A DNA stretch of 18,965 bases from JALOTE01 sp031422195 (GCA_031422195.1 JANOPZ010000090.1:1-18965), one strand, 5' to 3'. Shown: positions 1-7,920, counted from the first letter of the stretch. The notes: generated by a model not told the origin, from the letters alone. Translations and numbers: made by a program.

Positions 1-313
1 GAATAAGGTCGGTTGGCAGAACGCGAACCAAATCGCGAAGCCAGTGTAATTTTCGCGTCTTCACCCTGCCCGCGACACCGATATGATAGACGGGTTGTGT
101 CGACAAAGCGGTCGCAGAATTTCGCTGACGTTTCGCCCGCTTGCTTCATTCTCATTGCACCTCGAAAATACGCGGCTGCAAGAAAACAACCCATTCTAAC
201 AATGGCGATCGTTTAGTATCATTTTCACCGACTTCCACGTCTCACTCCGCCTAAGCCATTGACCAACTGCCAAAGTCACTTCAGAACTTGAGGTCTGAAA
301 ACGGGAACATACC
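1..313. other. Non-coding or gene-tail stretch before the aldo/keto reductase
   Basis: No convincing complete gene lies here. In frame 2, bases 2-49 read as 15 codons (beginning NKVGWQ) ending in TAA at 47-49. This could be the last codons of a plus-strand gene lying left of the window, but it is too short to identify. Just upstream of the reductase is an inverted repeat at 280-299. I see no clear -35/-10 pair, tRNA or terminator. Confidence 0.4.
280..299. promoter_or_regulatory. Inverted repeat upstream of the aldo/keto reductase
   Basis: The arms TTCAGA (280-285) and TCTGAA (294-299) are perfect complements around an 8-nt centre that also contains one C-G pair. It ends 14 nt before the ATG at 314, so it could be an operator or a leader hairpin over the ribosome-binding region. 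A role is inferred only from position. Confidence 0.35.
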
Positions 314-1396
314 ATGCAATATCGAACACTTGGACGATCAGGTTTGAAGGTCTCAGCCATAACAATGGGAACGTTTACTTTTGGTGGCACGGGGCCTTTT
401 GCTTTGGTTGGCACGCAAGGTGTGCCCGAGGCCAAGCGTTTGGTTGATTTATGCCTTGATCACGGTGTCAACACGATTGACACCGCCAATATGTATTCAT
501 CTGGCCTTTGCGAAGAAATTCTCGGTGAGGTGCTGGTCGGGCGCCGCGAGGATGTTCTGGTTACATCAAAAGCACGGATGCGCGTTGGTACTGGTCCCAA
601 TGACGAAGGCACAAGCCGGTATCATTTGATCCGCGAATGTGAGCGCTCGCTCAAGCGCCTGCGCACAGATTATTTGGATATTTATTATGTACACCAATGG
701 GATGGAGTAACGCCGGTTGAAGAAACCATGGCCGCGCTCGATACTTTAGTCCAGCAAGGCAAAGTGCGCTATACAGGCTGCTCAAACTATGCCGGTTGGC
801 ATGTGATGAAATCACTGGCTGCGGCAGACGCCAATCATCAGGCGCGCTTTGTTACCCAACAGATCCACTACACGTTGGAGGCCCGCGAAGCGGAATATGA
901 ATTGCTGCCGATTGCCGTTGACCAGGGCCTTGGCGTTTTGGTGTGGAGCCCGCTTGCTGGCGGGTTGCTTTCAGGCAAACACAAACGTGGCGCAAAAGCA
1001 CCAGATGGTTCACGTCAAGCGGCCGGTTGGAATGAGCCACCAATTCGTGATGAAGAAAAGCTCTGGCGCATTGTAGAGACGCTTGGCACAATTGCTGCAG
1101 AACATGAAACCTCGTCGGCGCAAATTGCATTGGCTTGGCTTTTAACACGCCCAGCCGTTGCCTCATTGGTCATTGGCGGTCGCAATGAAGCGCAGTTTAA
1201 AGATAATTTTGCAGCCATTGATATTGTGCTGACGAAAGAAGACCTGCAGCGCCTCAATGATGCCAGCCGCCTACCGCTCTTCTACCCTTATTGGCACCAA
1301 CACAACTTCACGCGCGAGCGGTTTAGCGAAGCTGACCAAGCACTGCATGCCGATTATCCGGATAGGCATTATGGCGGTGTGGATCCGTTGGTTTAA
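314..1396 (+). CDS. Aldo/keto reductase (AKR family, 360 aa)
   Basis: Predicted NAD(P)H-dependent cytosolic oxidoreductase that interconverts carbonyls and alcohols; the substrate is unknown. It opens with the family N-terminus MQYRTLGRSGLKVS. It carries the AKR catalytic tetrad in order: Asp56 (in GVNTIDTANMY), Tyr61, Lys86 (VLVTSKARM) and His127 (YYVHQWD). The segment SPLAGGLLSGK near residue 213 and the late IGGRNEAQF region fit the cofactor-binding end of the YajO/Tas/voltage-gated-channel-beta-like branch. Its 360 aa is slightly longer than a typical 310-350 aa member. The ATG at 314 is chosen because the protein starts at the conserved first beta-strand; the ribosome-binding site is weak (GGGAAC). 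It is followed by a convergent gene, so it looks monocistronic. It might act on a sugar-derived aldehyde from the neighbouring catabolic locus, but nothing links them beyond about 1.3 kb of proximity. Confidence 0.9.
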   Translation: MQYRTLGRSGLKVSAITMGTFTFGGTGPFALVGTQGVPEAKRLVDLCLDHGVNTIDTANMYSSGLCEEILGEVLVGRREDVLVTSKARMRVGTGPNDEGTSRYHLIRECERSLKRLRTDYLDIYYVHQWDGVTPVEETMAALDTLVQQGKVRYTGCSNYAGWHVMKSLAAADANHQARFVTQQIHYTLEAREAEYELLPIAVDQGLGVLVWSPLAGGLLSGKHKRGAKAPDGSRQAAGWNEPPIRDEEKLWRIVETLGTIAAEHETSSAQIALAWLLTRPAVASLVIGGRNEAQFKDNFAAIDIVLTKEDLQRLNDASRLPLFYPYWHQHNFTRERFSEADQALHADYPDRHYGGVDPLV

Positions 1397-1521
1397 TCCA
1401 CTCTATCGGCCATCGCCCAATCCATTCCTGTCAGGACCACTATGCCGGGGCATACACATTCGCGCAGTTTTCGGAAAAAACACGCGCGCGGCCAATTTGC
1501 TGATGAAACAAAGACAAAAAA

Positions 1522-1917
1522 TTAGACCGCTTGCTTGGTTTTATCGCGCAGCAGAACAAACATTAAAATCAGTGCGAGCGGCAAGAATAGTGACCATTGC
1601 GACAGCACAAATGCACTGCCGAGGCGAAGCCATCCGTAACCAAGAAACAGCACGCCAAAAATGGCATTTTGGACCATGATCAAAGTGACAAGACTGCGAT
1701 TAAGATGAGCTGATCGGCCAGCCAAAATCAGGAAAAGGCCATTCAAAACCAAAAAGGCTGTGACTTGATGCCAGATCGTTGAGAACAATGCTTTCCAAGC
1801 TGGATTGAGCGCGCTTTCCAAAGCTGGCAAATGAAATTCGGGACCGCCGCCAAACACATGCAAGCCGGCAATTGCAATGGAGGCGAACCCAGCACCGAAT
1901 AGTAGACCACGAGACAT
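1522..1917 (-). CDS. Small integral membrane protein, function unknown (131 aa)
   Basis: I do not recognise a characterised family. The protein has four hydrophobic stretches long enough to span the membrane: near residues 4-22, around 52-70 (AFLVLNGLFLILAG), about 78-100, and a C-terminal one ending in a basic tail (LLRDKTKQ). The ATG at 1917 is preferred over an in-frame ATG at 1938, because AAAGGG sits 7 nt before 1917 and falls inside the longer version. The gene is divergent from a TetR-family regulator. Its promoter region carries a perfect TTGACA -35 (1973-1978, minus strand), 17 nt from TAGACA, flanked by two ATACG-N4-CGTAT dyads. It is therefore likely the regulator's direct target. 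TetR regulators often control a divergent transporter or membrane protein, but no export function can be claimed for this one. Confidence 0.7.
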   Translation of the reverse strand: MSRGLLFGAGFASIAIAGLHVFGGGPEFHLPALESALNPAWKALFSTIWHQVTAFLVLNGLFLILAGRSAHLNRSLVTLIMVQNAIFGVLFLGYGWLRLGSAFVLSQWSLFLPLALILMFVLLRDKTKQAV

Positions 1918-1935
1918 ATTTGAACCCTTTATTTG

Positions 1936-1951
1936 CATACGGTACCGTATG
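1936..1951. promoter_or_regulatory. Candidate TetR operator 1 (16-bp perfect palindrome)
   Basis: CATACGGTACCGTATG is a perfect 16-bp dyad. It lies where transcription of the minus-strand membrane gene would begin, just downstream of the TAGACA -10 candidate (1950-1955). It shares the core ATACG-N4-CGTAT with a second site 41 bp away. Perfect dyads of this size in the divergent promoter of a TetR-family gene are typical operators. Confidence 0.65.
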
Positions 1952-1978
1952 TCTAGATGCTTGGATTGCTTATGTCAA
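1950..1978 (-). promoter_or_regulatory. Candidate promoter of the membrane-protein gene
   Basis: On the minus strand, TTGACA (1978-1973) is a perfect sigma-70-like -35. After 17 nt comes TAGACA (1955-1950), a moderate -10. The predicted start site falls within operator 1, and the -35 touches operator 2, so repressor bound at both would block RNA polymerase. Confidence 0.5.
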
Positions 1979-1991
1979 TACGTTAGCGTAT
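1978..1991. promoter_or_regulatory. Candidate TetR operator 2
   Basis: ATACGTTAGCGTAT has 5-bp arms (ATACG/CGTAT) identical to operator 1, with a different 4-nt centre. It ends 9 nt before the regulator's ATG at 2001. It therefore could repress the regulator itself as well as cover the -35 of the divergent gene. Confidence 0.6.
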
Positions 1992-2000
1992 GGTGCAGCA

Positions 2001-2588
2001 ATGATTGCTAAAACCCGCCAAACACTCACGCCTGATGATTGGATTAAAGCTGCGTTTTGCATGCTTGCTGCCAGAGGCGTTTCGAGCGTTAAGGCTGAGA
2101 TTTTGGCTTTGGAACTCGGTGCGACAAAGGGATCGTTTTATTGGCACTTCAAAGATGTCCCAACGCTACATGTTGCTATGCTAACACTCTGGCGGGACAA
2201 GGCGACGGCCGCTATTATCAATGATATTATGGCAATCCCGGAAGATGGCCAAGCGCGCCTTTTTACACTCACCCGAATCATTGCTTCACTCAACACCCAA
2301 AACGATTATGGCGGGGCTAAAGCCGAACCAGCGATCCGTGAATGGGCGCGTTTTAATGATGCTGCCGCCGAAGCCGTCAGGCATGTTGATGCCGCAAGGA
2401 TTGCTTTTGTCCAAAACTTATTTGCTTCAATCGGTTTTGATGATGCGCGTGAACGCGCTGAACTTTATTACGCTGGCTATGTCGGCTTACAAGCACTTGC
2501 AACAACCAACGCAATCGAGATTGGGCCGCGTATGGAGTCCCTGGTCGTATTGCTGCTACAAATGACAGAACCTCACCTGCGGACTTGA
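2001..2588 (+). CDS. TetR/AcrR-family transcriptional regulator (195 aa)
   Basis: Cytosolic DNA-binding repressor, inferred. The N-terminal helix-turn-helix spans about residues 27-50. Its recognition part ALELGATKGSFYWHFKD is the TetR-family signature (xxGxxxGxxYxHFxxK pattern). The remainder is a helical ligand-binding and dimerisation domain of ordinary length (family about 190-220 aa). An open frame continues upstream to 1872, but that extension runs through the operator dyads and the divergent gene, so the ATG at 2001 is preferred; its ribosome-binding site is weak. The gene is divergent from a small membrane protein, with two identical-core palindromes between them, which suggests autoregulation plus control of that gene. 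The ligand is unknown. Confidence 0.88.
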   Translation: MIAKTRQTLTPDDWIKAAFCMLAARGVSSVKAEILALELGATKGSFYWHFKDVPTLHVAMLTLWRDKATAAIINDIMAIPEDGQARLFTLTRIIASLNTQNDYGGAKAEPAIREWARFNDAAAEAVRHVDAARIAFVQNLFASIGFDDARERAELYYAGYVGLQALATTNAIEIGPRMESLVVLLLQMTEPHLRT

Positions 2589-2651
2589 ATTGCAACATCA
2601 AATAGGGCCGCTTATCCAGTCACGCTCCCGCGCAGTGCACGATCTAACAGT

Positions 2652-2677
2652 ATCATTGCTAAACAATAGCAAATGAT
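2652..2677. terminator. Weak hairpin between convergent tetR and dhaL genes
   Basis: ATCATTGCTA and TAGCAAATGAT pair with one bulged base around a 5-nt AACAA loop. The site lies between the convergent stop codons (2588 and 2713). Neither strand has a good T run after the stem, so it may help end transcription or protect 3' ends, but a rho-independent terminator is not established. Confidence 0.3.
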
Positions 2678-2712
2678 GTTTCGGCCATCATCACTGTATT
2701 GATCTGCTGATT

Positions 2713-3327
2713 TTAAGCCGATTTCCCCGCCATAGCCTCAACAATTCCCGTCATGGCCATCATGCCGGGGTCGACCATTGTCATGCTTTTTTCGGCGAAT
2801 ATTCTTGCACGGCCAATGGTTGCGGGTTTGGTCTTGAAGGCTTCCATTGCAGCGCGCACTTGTGTGGCACAGGCGATTCCAATTTCATCAGCATCGCTTA
2901 AACCGGCGCTGGCTTGGACAACAGCTTCCAAACTGTCGAGTACTGTTTTGCCCCCAAGTTCAGCCTTGCCGCGCGCCATCATCGCATCGCGTGCTGCGGC
3001 AACCAGCATGGATATTTCGGCAGGTTCAATAGAGGTGCGGCCTTTGATGATTTTTGCCATCGCCATCAAGCCTGTTGCCATCAACGTGCCATAAGATGAG
3101 CCGGATGATTTTGTGAAGGCTTGCGCGCACGCGAGCAATGCCAAACCCAGATCATCCGGCAAGGTTGGGCTGAGGGCTAAAATGGCGCGCATGCCTCGCG
3201 TCATGGTCACGCCCAGATCACCGTCGCCAAGCGCGCCGTCGGCCGCGTTTAATGCTTCAAAATCCCGCTCCATTGCCGCTGCAACTTGTGCAGCAGACTT
3301 GCGAAAATCAGAGACATCAATGCTCAT
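2713..3327 (-). CDS. dhaL: Dihydroxyacetone kinase-like subunit DhaL (204 aa)
   Basis: Nucleotide-binding subunit of a two-piece DHA-type kinase that transfers phosphate to the ketose held covalently by DhaK. The DAK2 fold is recognised from the Mg-nucleotide motif GALGDGDLGVTMTRG. Asp30, Asp35 and Asp37 fall at the same positions as the Mg-ligand aspartates of E. coli DhaL. A glycine/serine-rich loop, GSSYGTLMATG, follows at residues 76-86. E. coli DhaL works with ADP recharged by the PTS protein DhaM; no DhaM is encoded here. The donor may therefore be ATP, as in single-chain kinases, or DhaM may lie elsewhere. The ATG at 3327 overlaps the dhaK stop (ATGA), with GGAG upstream. It is the last gene of the transporter operon. 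Confidence 0.9.
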   Translation of the reverse strand: MSIDVSDFRKSAAQVAAAMERDFEALNAADGALGDGDLGVTMTRGMRAILALSPTLPDDLGLALLACAQAFTKSSGSSYGTLMATGLMAMAKIIKGRTSIEPAEISMLVAAARDAMMARGKAELGGKTVLDSLEAVVQASAGLSDADEIGIACATQVRAAMEAFKTKPATIGRARIFAEKSMTMVDPGMMAMTGIVEAMAGKSA

Positions 3328-4325
3328 TTAACGCTCCAAAACGCGCAATCACACGGTGCTTTCAAAAAGCCTTCAAGCTGCTCATCGAGCTTGATCAAGG
3401 TGAACGAAACACCTGCCATTTCCATGGATGTCGCATAGCGCCCGACCAGCGGCATCACGATGGTTGCGCCAGTGCCTTCTAACCGGGCTTTGACCACGCG
3501 ATAAAGAATATAAAGTTCTTCAACCGGCGTTGCGCCAAGTGAGTTGACCAAAACTGAAACGCGGTCGCCTGCGCCAAGCGGCATATCAGCAAGCAGCCGG
3601 TCAATCATCTCGTTGGCAATGTCATCGGCCGGCTTAAGCTTGCCGCGCCAAACACCTGGCTCGCCATGAATGCCCATGCCCATTTCCATTTCATCATCGC
3701 CGATTTGAAATGTAGGCTTGCCAGCTTGCGGAACAGTGCAAGACGAAAGCGCCGCCCCAATCGAGCGGCTATGATTGGCTGCTTTTTGCGCAACGGCTGT
3801 AACAGTTGCCAGATCATGCCCGGCTTCGGCGGCAGCACCGGCAATTTTGAACGCATAAACCATGGCTGCAACACCGCGCCGCTTTTCGGCTTCTTCCGGT
3901 TTGGCTGAGGCCACATCATCGGCCAGCATCACAGTGGTGCACGTGATGTCATCAAACTCAACGAGGTCGCCCGCCATATCAAAATTCATGATATCGCCGC
4001 CGTAATTGCCATAAAGGCGGAGCACGCCTGCACCTTGGTTAGCAGCGCGGATTGCATCGGCCATGTGGTCGGCAGAAGGTGAGGCAAACACATCACCGAT
4101 TGCGCAAGCATCAAGCAAGCCGTGGCCAACATACCCTGTAAACACCGGCAAATGGCCGGAACCACCGCCGGAAACAATGCCGACCTTGCCTTTATTCCCT
4201 GCATGCGCGCGAGCCACAACGCGCCCGGTTTCGCCATGCAAGCGGTAGTGCTCAGGATGCGCGGCAATTAAGCCGGCTAATGTTTCATCGACATAATCAA
4301 CGGGGTTATTGAGAATTTTCTTCAT
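3324..4325 (-). CDS. dhaK: Dihydroxyacetone kinase-like subunit DhaK (333 aa)
   Basis: Ketose-binding subunit of a DHA-family kinase. Conserved elements are the start MKKILNNPVDYVDE, the loop GGGSGHLP (53-60, His58), GGDIMNF (Asp111), and GMGIHGEPG, where His220 corresponds to the histidine that binds dihydroxyacetone covalently (His218 in E. coli). The C-terminal LVNSLGATP and RYATSMEMAGVSFTL are also typical. One difference stands out: the E. coli loop reads GHEP, this one GHLP, followed by VFTGYVG, so the pocket may accept another short ketose such as erythrulose. The start at 4325 (ATG) has GGAGG 5 nt upstream; a TTG at 4337 would bury that site. It lies 17 nt after the permease stop and overlaps dhaL by 4 nt, which argues for a stoichiometric pair acting on a product of the imported sugar. 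Confidence 0.92.
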   Translation of the reverse strand: MKKILNNPVDYVDETLAGLIAAHPEHYRLHGETGRVVARAHAGNKGKVGIVSGGGSGHLPVFTGYVGHGLLDACAIGDVFASPSADHMADAIRAANQGAGVLRLYGNYGGDIMNFDMAGDLVEFDDITCTTVMLADDVASAKPEEAEKRRGVAAMVYAFKIAGAAAEAGHDLATVTAVAQKAANHSRSIGAALSSCTVPQAGKPTFQIGDDEMEMGMGIHGEPGVWRGKLKPADDIANEMIDRLLADMPLGAGDRVSVLVNSLGATPVEELYILYRVVKARLEGTGATIVMPLVGRYATSMEMAGVSFTLIKLDEQLEGFLKAPCDCAFWSVK

Positions 4326-4342
4326 GGGTTCCTCCAAGACAA

Positions 4343-5356
4343 TTAGGATTTAGCGCGCTGTGCTTTGAACGGGTTCAGCAAATCTGGCCGCGAATTGATG
4401 ATCATCACCATGATCAACAGTGCGCCCCAAATCAATTCACGCGAAAAGTTTGAAACGCCCAGCATGTTAAGACCTGAAGATAAAAACTGCATCGACAGCA
4501 CGGCCAAAACCACACCAATCACCCGGCCATAACCGCCATAAGGGTTAACCCCACCGAGCACGGCGATGAGCACTGCGAGCAGCAAATAACTGGAGCCATA
4601 ATCAGCCTTGGCGGAATTGGCACGGCTCATCACCACCATGCCGGCAATCGAAGCAAGCACGCCAGAGCTGACATAAACACGGAGCAACATGCCGGTGATA
4701 TCGATTGCGGCAAAGCGCGCCGCCAGCGGGTTTGCCCCAAACATTTGCACTTTGAGGCCAAAGCCGGTGCGGGTGAGAATATATGACAAACCAGCCGCTA
4801 AAACGGCAAACAAAATCAACGGCACTGGAATACCAAAAAGCAGGCCATTGCCAAGCCAAGCCACAACCGCCGGAAAGCCCATCACCGCACTGCCGTTGGT
4901 CAGTACTACGGCAAGGCCGGTGAAGATGAGGCCTGATCCGAGGGTTGCCAAAATGGCCGGCAAACCAAGCACTGCAATCAAAACGCCGTTGAGCAGGCCG
5001 GCGCACGCTCCCACCAATATGGCTGCGCCCATGCCAATACCATACCACATTAATGCGTCAGTGCCCGTAAGACCAGCGCCCGCAAAAGACGTTAGAATTG
5101 TTGCCGCAATTATTGCTGATAAATTTCCGATGCCGACGACGGACAAATCAATGCCGCCAGTGAGCATTGTCAATGTCATAGCAAGTGCCAAAATCGCAAA
5201 TTCAGGAAACTGAAATGCCATTGATGTCATATTTTGTGCAGACAAAAACCGGTCGGGCGAGAGCGCCGCCATGCCAGCAAATACAAGAACGGCAATCACT
5301 GCCAGCCGCGCTTCAGGCGACGCAATTAATGCATAGAGGCGGGAGTTTTGTACCAT
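4343..5356 (-). CDS. Sugar ABC transporter permease 2 (RbsC/CUT2 family, 337 aa)
   Basis: Inner-membrane channel subunit of a CUT2 (ribose-type) importer. The protein is almost entirely hydrophobic helices. It contains the family signature around MTLTMLTGGIDLSVVGIGNLSA near residues 55-80 and a cytoplasmic loop, FGANPLAARFAAIDI, that contacts the ATPase. The ILGGVNPYGGYGRVIG-like segment (VLGGVNPYGGYG) is the usual late motif. Length fits the family (about 310-340 aa). The open frame extends upstream to 5458, but that part overlaps the preceding permease; ATG 5356 lies 11 nt after its stop with AGGGGG before it. Two non-identical permeases in tandem imply a heterodimeric channel, as in the rhamnose and AI-2 importers. 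The substrate is not deducible. Confidence 0.93.
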   Translation of the reverse strand: MVQNSRLYALIASPEARLAVIAVLVFAGMAALSPDRFLSAQNMTSMAFQFPEFAILALAMTLTMLTGGIDLSVVGIGNLSAIIAATILTSFAGAGLTGTDALMWYGIGMGAAILVGACAGLLNGVLIAVLGLPAILATLGSGLIFTGLAVVLTNGSAVMGFPAVVAWLGNGLLFGIPVPLILFAVLAAGLSYILTRTGFGLKVQMFGANPLAARFAAIDITGMLLRVYVSSGVLASIAGMVVMSRANSAKADYGSSYLLLAVLIAVLGGVNPYGGYGRVIGVVLAVLSMQFLSSGLNMLGVSNFSRELIWGALLIMVMIINSRPDLLNPFKAQRAKS

Positions 5357-5367
5357 TTTTTCGCCCC

Positions 5368-6366
5368 CTATGCTGCGCGCGCCGCAGAGCGTTTGGCCTG
5401 CCATGCCGGAAGGCCGGTGCCAATTAAGATGAGAACGCCAACAGCAACTGACTGCCAAGTGGCAGGCACGCCAATGACCACCAGACTGTTACGCACCAGC
5501 ACGATCAGAGCCACGCCCAGCATTGTGCCAGCCAAGGTGCCATAACCGCCAGCCAGCCGCGCGCCGCCCAATACAACGGCGGCAATCACATAAAGCTCTG
5601 GGCCAACAAGGTCAAATGGATTTGCAACCCGGGCCATGGATGAATGGATGATGCCGCCCAGCCCTGCCAAGGCGCCTACATAAACATAGATAAAGAATTG
5701 AGTTGCTGGCACATTTATACCAATACGCCGCGCGCTTTCAACCGAGCCGCCAATGGCAAATATGGAGCGGCCCAGCATCGTGCGCTGCAAAATAAACCAA
5801 GTGACAACAACCACCAGAACAGTCGCGGCAAATGCCCAAGGCAGCGCATAAAACGATCCATCTGCGTTTTCACCGCGGATCATCATCATTCGTCCGAACT
5901 CACGCATGCCGGCCGGCAAAGTGGTTATTTGTTTTTGACCGATGAAGGTCAGCATAAAGCCACGAAAAATTGACAGTGTGCCCAAAGTGACAATCAAGGT
6001 CGGTAAGCCCAGCCCGGCAATAAGAACGCCGTTAATAGCGCCTAAGCCGCCACCGATCAGCATCCCGAGCGCAAGCGCGACAAACCACGGCACGCCCGGC
6101 GCATAGATGTTGAGCAGCATTGCGGTTGCGTACATCGTAAAAGCGGCGATGGCCGTGAAAGAGACATCTATACCGCCTGATACCAAAACTAGCATGGCGG
6201 CCACAGCAAAAATTGTGAGCACAATTGAGCCGCGCAGCAAATCAAACAGCGTTGGCAACGATAGGAACCCGGGGTCGGAAAGTGCCGCTAAAAAGCAAAA
6301 GCCAATGATAACCAGCAAGACCAGTGTTTCATTACGGGCAAAATTAATCTTGGTAAGGTCAAACAT
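5368..6366 (-). CDS. Sugar ABC transporter permease 1 (RbsC/CUT2 family, 332 aa)
   Basis: The other channel subunit of the same importer. It is hydrophobic throughout, with the CUT2 signature MLVLVSGGIDVSFTAIAAF near residues 58-76. The coupling-loop region is FAIGGSVESARRIGINV, and AAVVLGGARLAGGYGTLAG is the late conserved motif. Its ATG shares one base with the ATPase stop codon (TAATG at 6364-6368), so the two are probably translationally coupled. The next permease follows after 11 nt. The two permeases share family motifs but are clearly different sequences rather than a recent duplication. Confidence 0.93.
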   Translation of the reverse strand: MFDLTKINFARNETLVLLVIIGFCFLAALSDPGFLSLPTLFDLLRGSIVLTIFAVAAMLVLVSGGIDVSFTAIAAFTMYATAMLLNIYAPGVPWFVALALGMLIGGGLGAINGVLIAGLGLPTLIVTLGTLSIFRGFMLTFIGQKQITTLPAGMREFGRMMMIRGENADGSFYALPWAFAATVLVVVVTWFILQRTMLGRSIFAIGGSVESARRIGINVPATQFFIYVYVGALAGLGGIIHSSMARVANPFDLVGPELYVIAAVVLGGARLAGGYGTLAGTMLGVALIVLVRNSLVVIGVPATWQSVAVGVLILIGTGLPAWQAKRSAARAA

Positions 6367-7868
6367 TATGAGGCCAACCTGTGGGCCAGGTCGGCTTCAT
6401 TGATCGCCGCGCCTGAAACGTCATCAATGATGCGGCCGTCTTTCATCACTAAAATCCGGTGGCAGGTTGTGAGCAATTCCGGCAGATCATCTGAAATCAC
6501 GATAACGCCCAAACCCTGCCCAGAGAGCCCAGCAATAATGTCATGGATTTCCGCTTTAGAACCAACATCAACGCCCACGCTCGGCCCGTTAAGCACCAGT
6601 ACGTCTGGCCCGCGCGCCAGCCACCGTGCCAAAACCACGCGCTGTTGGTTGCCGCCGGAAAGCGAACGCACTGGCGCTTCTATGTTTGAGGTTTTGACTT
6701 TCAAGCGCTTTAACCAATCGGCGGTTTCGTCCCAAAGACTTCGCAAATCGAGCAACCCGCTTCGTGCGGCGTGCGCTTCCAGCATACCGATGGCAACATT
6801 ACGGGCAATGGGTTGCAGTAAAAACAAGCCCTCCGTGAGCCGGTCTTCCGGCACGTAGCCAATACCAGCTGCGGCCGCTTGCAGCGGATTACCAAGGGCT
6901 ACCCGTTTTCCGTTGAGCGTAATTGTGCCATCATCAGGCGCAACCAAACCAAACAAAGCCTTAGCAAGCGCTGTGCGTCCAGAGCCGAGCAAGCCGGAAA
7001 TGCCGAGAACCTCGCCTTGATGCAAACGAAACGACACATTTTCAAATGCACCGGCCTTGTTGAGATTATCAACGCGCAGCAGTTCTGGCGCAGCTTTGTC
7101 AATTGGCTTTGGTGACGCCGCCGCCACATCACGGCCCGTCATGTGCCGCGTTAGAATTTTCGAATCAAAATCGCGGGCCGGACCTTCCGCCACCTTTTTA
7201 CCGTTACGCAACACAACGACACTTTCACACACTTCAAGCACTTCGGCCAATTTATGGCTGACAAACAGCACAGCGACGCCGTCCGCCTTTAACCGGCGAA
7301 TAATCGCCAAAAGTGCGCGCACTTCCTTTTCGGTGAGCGCAGTTGTCGGCTCATCCATGATGATAAGACGTGCATCGGTTGCGAGCGCACGGCAAATAGC
7401 AACGAGCTGCTTGTGCGCAACTGACAAAGTTTCAACCGGCGCATCTAAATCAAGATCAACACCGACACGGGCCATGGTCGTGCGGCCCAGATCATTGACA
7501 CGTTTTTTATTGAACAGTTTTGCACCAATTGAAATTTCAGCGCTAAACGCGATGTTTTCGGCCACACTTAAATTGGGGAACAAAGAAAAATCTTGAAATA
7601 TAACTTTGATACCAGATGCAGCTGAGAGCCGCGGGTTAAGCGTGCCCTGTTCAACGCCTGAAAATTCAATTCTACCGCAATCTGGCTGTTCAACGCCTGC
7701 CAATATTTTGATCAAAGTCGATTTGCCGGAGCCATTTTCACCCGCCAGACACACCGCCTCGCCTTTGCGAATTGAAAAGTTCACATCATCAAGCGCAGTA
7801 ATGCCCGAATAGGTTTTGGTAACGCGTTTAAGCGAGATCAATTCTTGCACGGCCGAGTTTGGGGTCAT
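6366..7868 (-). CDS. Sugar ABC transporter ATP-binding protein (RbsA/MglA type, 500 aa)
   Basis: Tandem two-domain ATPase that powers the importer from the cytoplasmic face. The first domain is complete: Walker A GENGSGKST (43-51), signature LSVAHKQ (148-154), Walker B LIIMDEP (168-174) and switch His205. The second has the usual degenerate P-loop (GLLGSGRTAL, 293-301) and an intact LSGGNQQR signature (403-410). Its Walker B, however, reads LVLNGP (424-429): Asn and Gly replace the Asp and catalytic Glu. In RbsA that position is DEP. ATP hydrolysis is therefore probably confined to one composite site. ATG 7868 is chosen over the adjacent TTG 7871; AAGG lies 7 nt upstream. A 99-nt gap with a strong hairpin separates it from the binding-protein gene. 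Confidence 0.95.
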   Translation of the reverse strand: MTPNSAVQELISLKRVTKTYSGITALDDVNFSIRKGEAVCLAGENGSGKSTLIKILAGVEQPDCGRIEFSGVEQGTLNPRLSAASGIKVIFQDFSLFPNLSVAENIAFSAEISIGAKLFNKKRVNDLGRTTMARVGVDLDLDAPVETLSVAHKQLVAICRALATDARLIIMDEPTTALTEKEVRALLAIIRRLKADGVAVLFVSHKLAEVLEVCESVVVLRNGKKVAEGPARDFDSKILTRHMTGRDVAAASPKPIDKAAPELLRVDNLNKAGAFENVSFRLHQGEVLGISGLLGSGRTALAKALFGLVAPDDGTITLNGKRVALGNPLQAAAAGIGYVPEDRLTEGLFLLQPIARNVAIGMLEAHAARSGLLDLRSLWDETADWLKRLKVKTSNIEAPVRSLSGGNQQRVVLARWLARGPDVLVLNGPSVGVDVGSKAEIHDIIAGLSGQGLGVIVISDDLPELLTTCHRILVMKDGRIIDDVSGAAINEADLAHRLAS

Positions 7869-7920
7869 CAATGAGCCTTCCCGCTATCACCAGCGGATGT
7901 ATGGCAATCGCTTACACTTT

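Noticed and set aside
13..216. 67-codon plus-strand open frame near the left edge
   Set aside because: It starts with TTG without a ribosome-binding site, and its composition (Arg/Ser/Pro-rich) does not look like a protein of this genome.
1441..1454. TATGCCGGGGCATA palindrome after the aldo/keto reductase as a terminator
   Set aside because: The loop is very short and there is no T run on either strand; it may be chance.
4689..5213. 174-codon plus-strand open frame inside the permease gene
   Set aside because: Complement of a hydrophobic permease; the product is Pro/Ala/Lys-rich, a typical shadow frame. The same applies to 7057-7596 opposite the ATPase and 10101-10601 opposite acoB/acoC.
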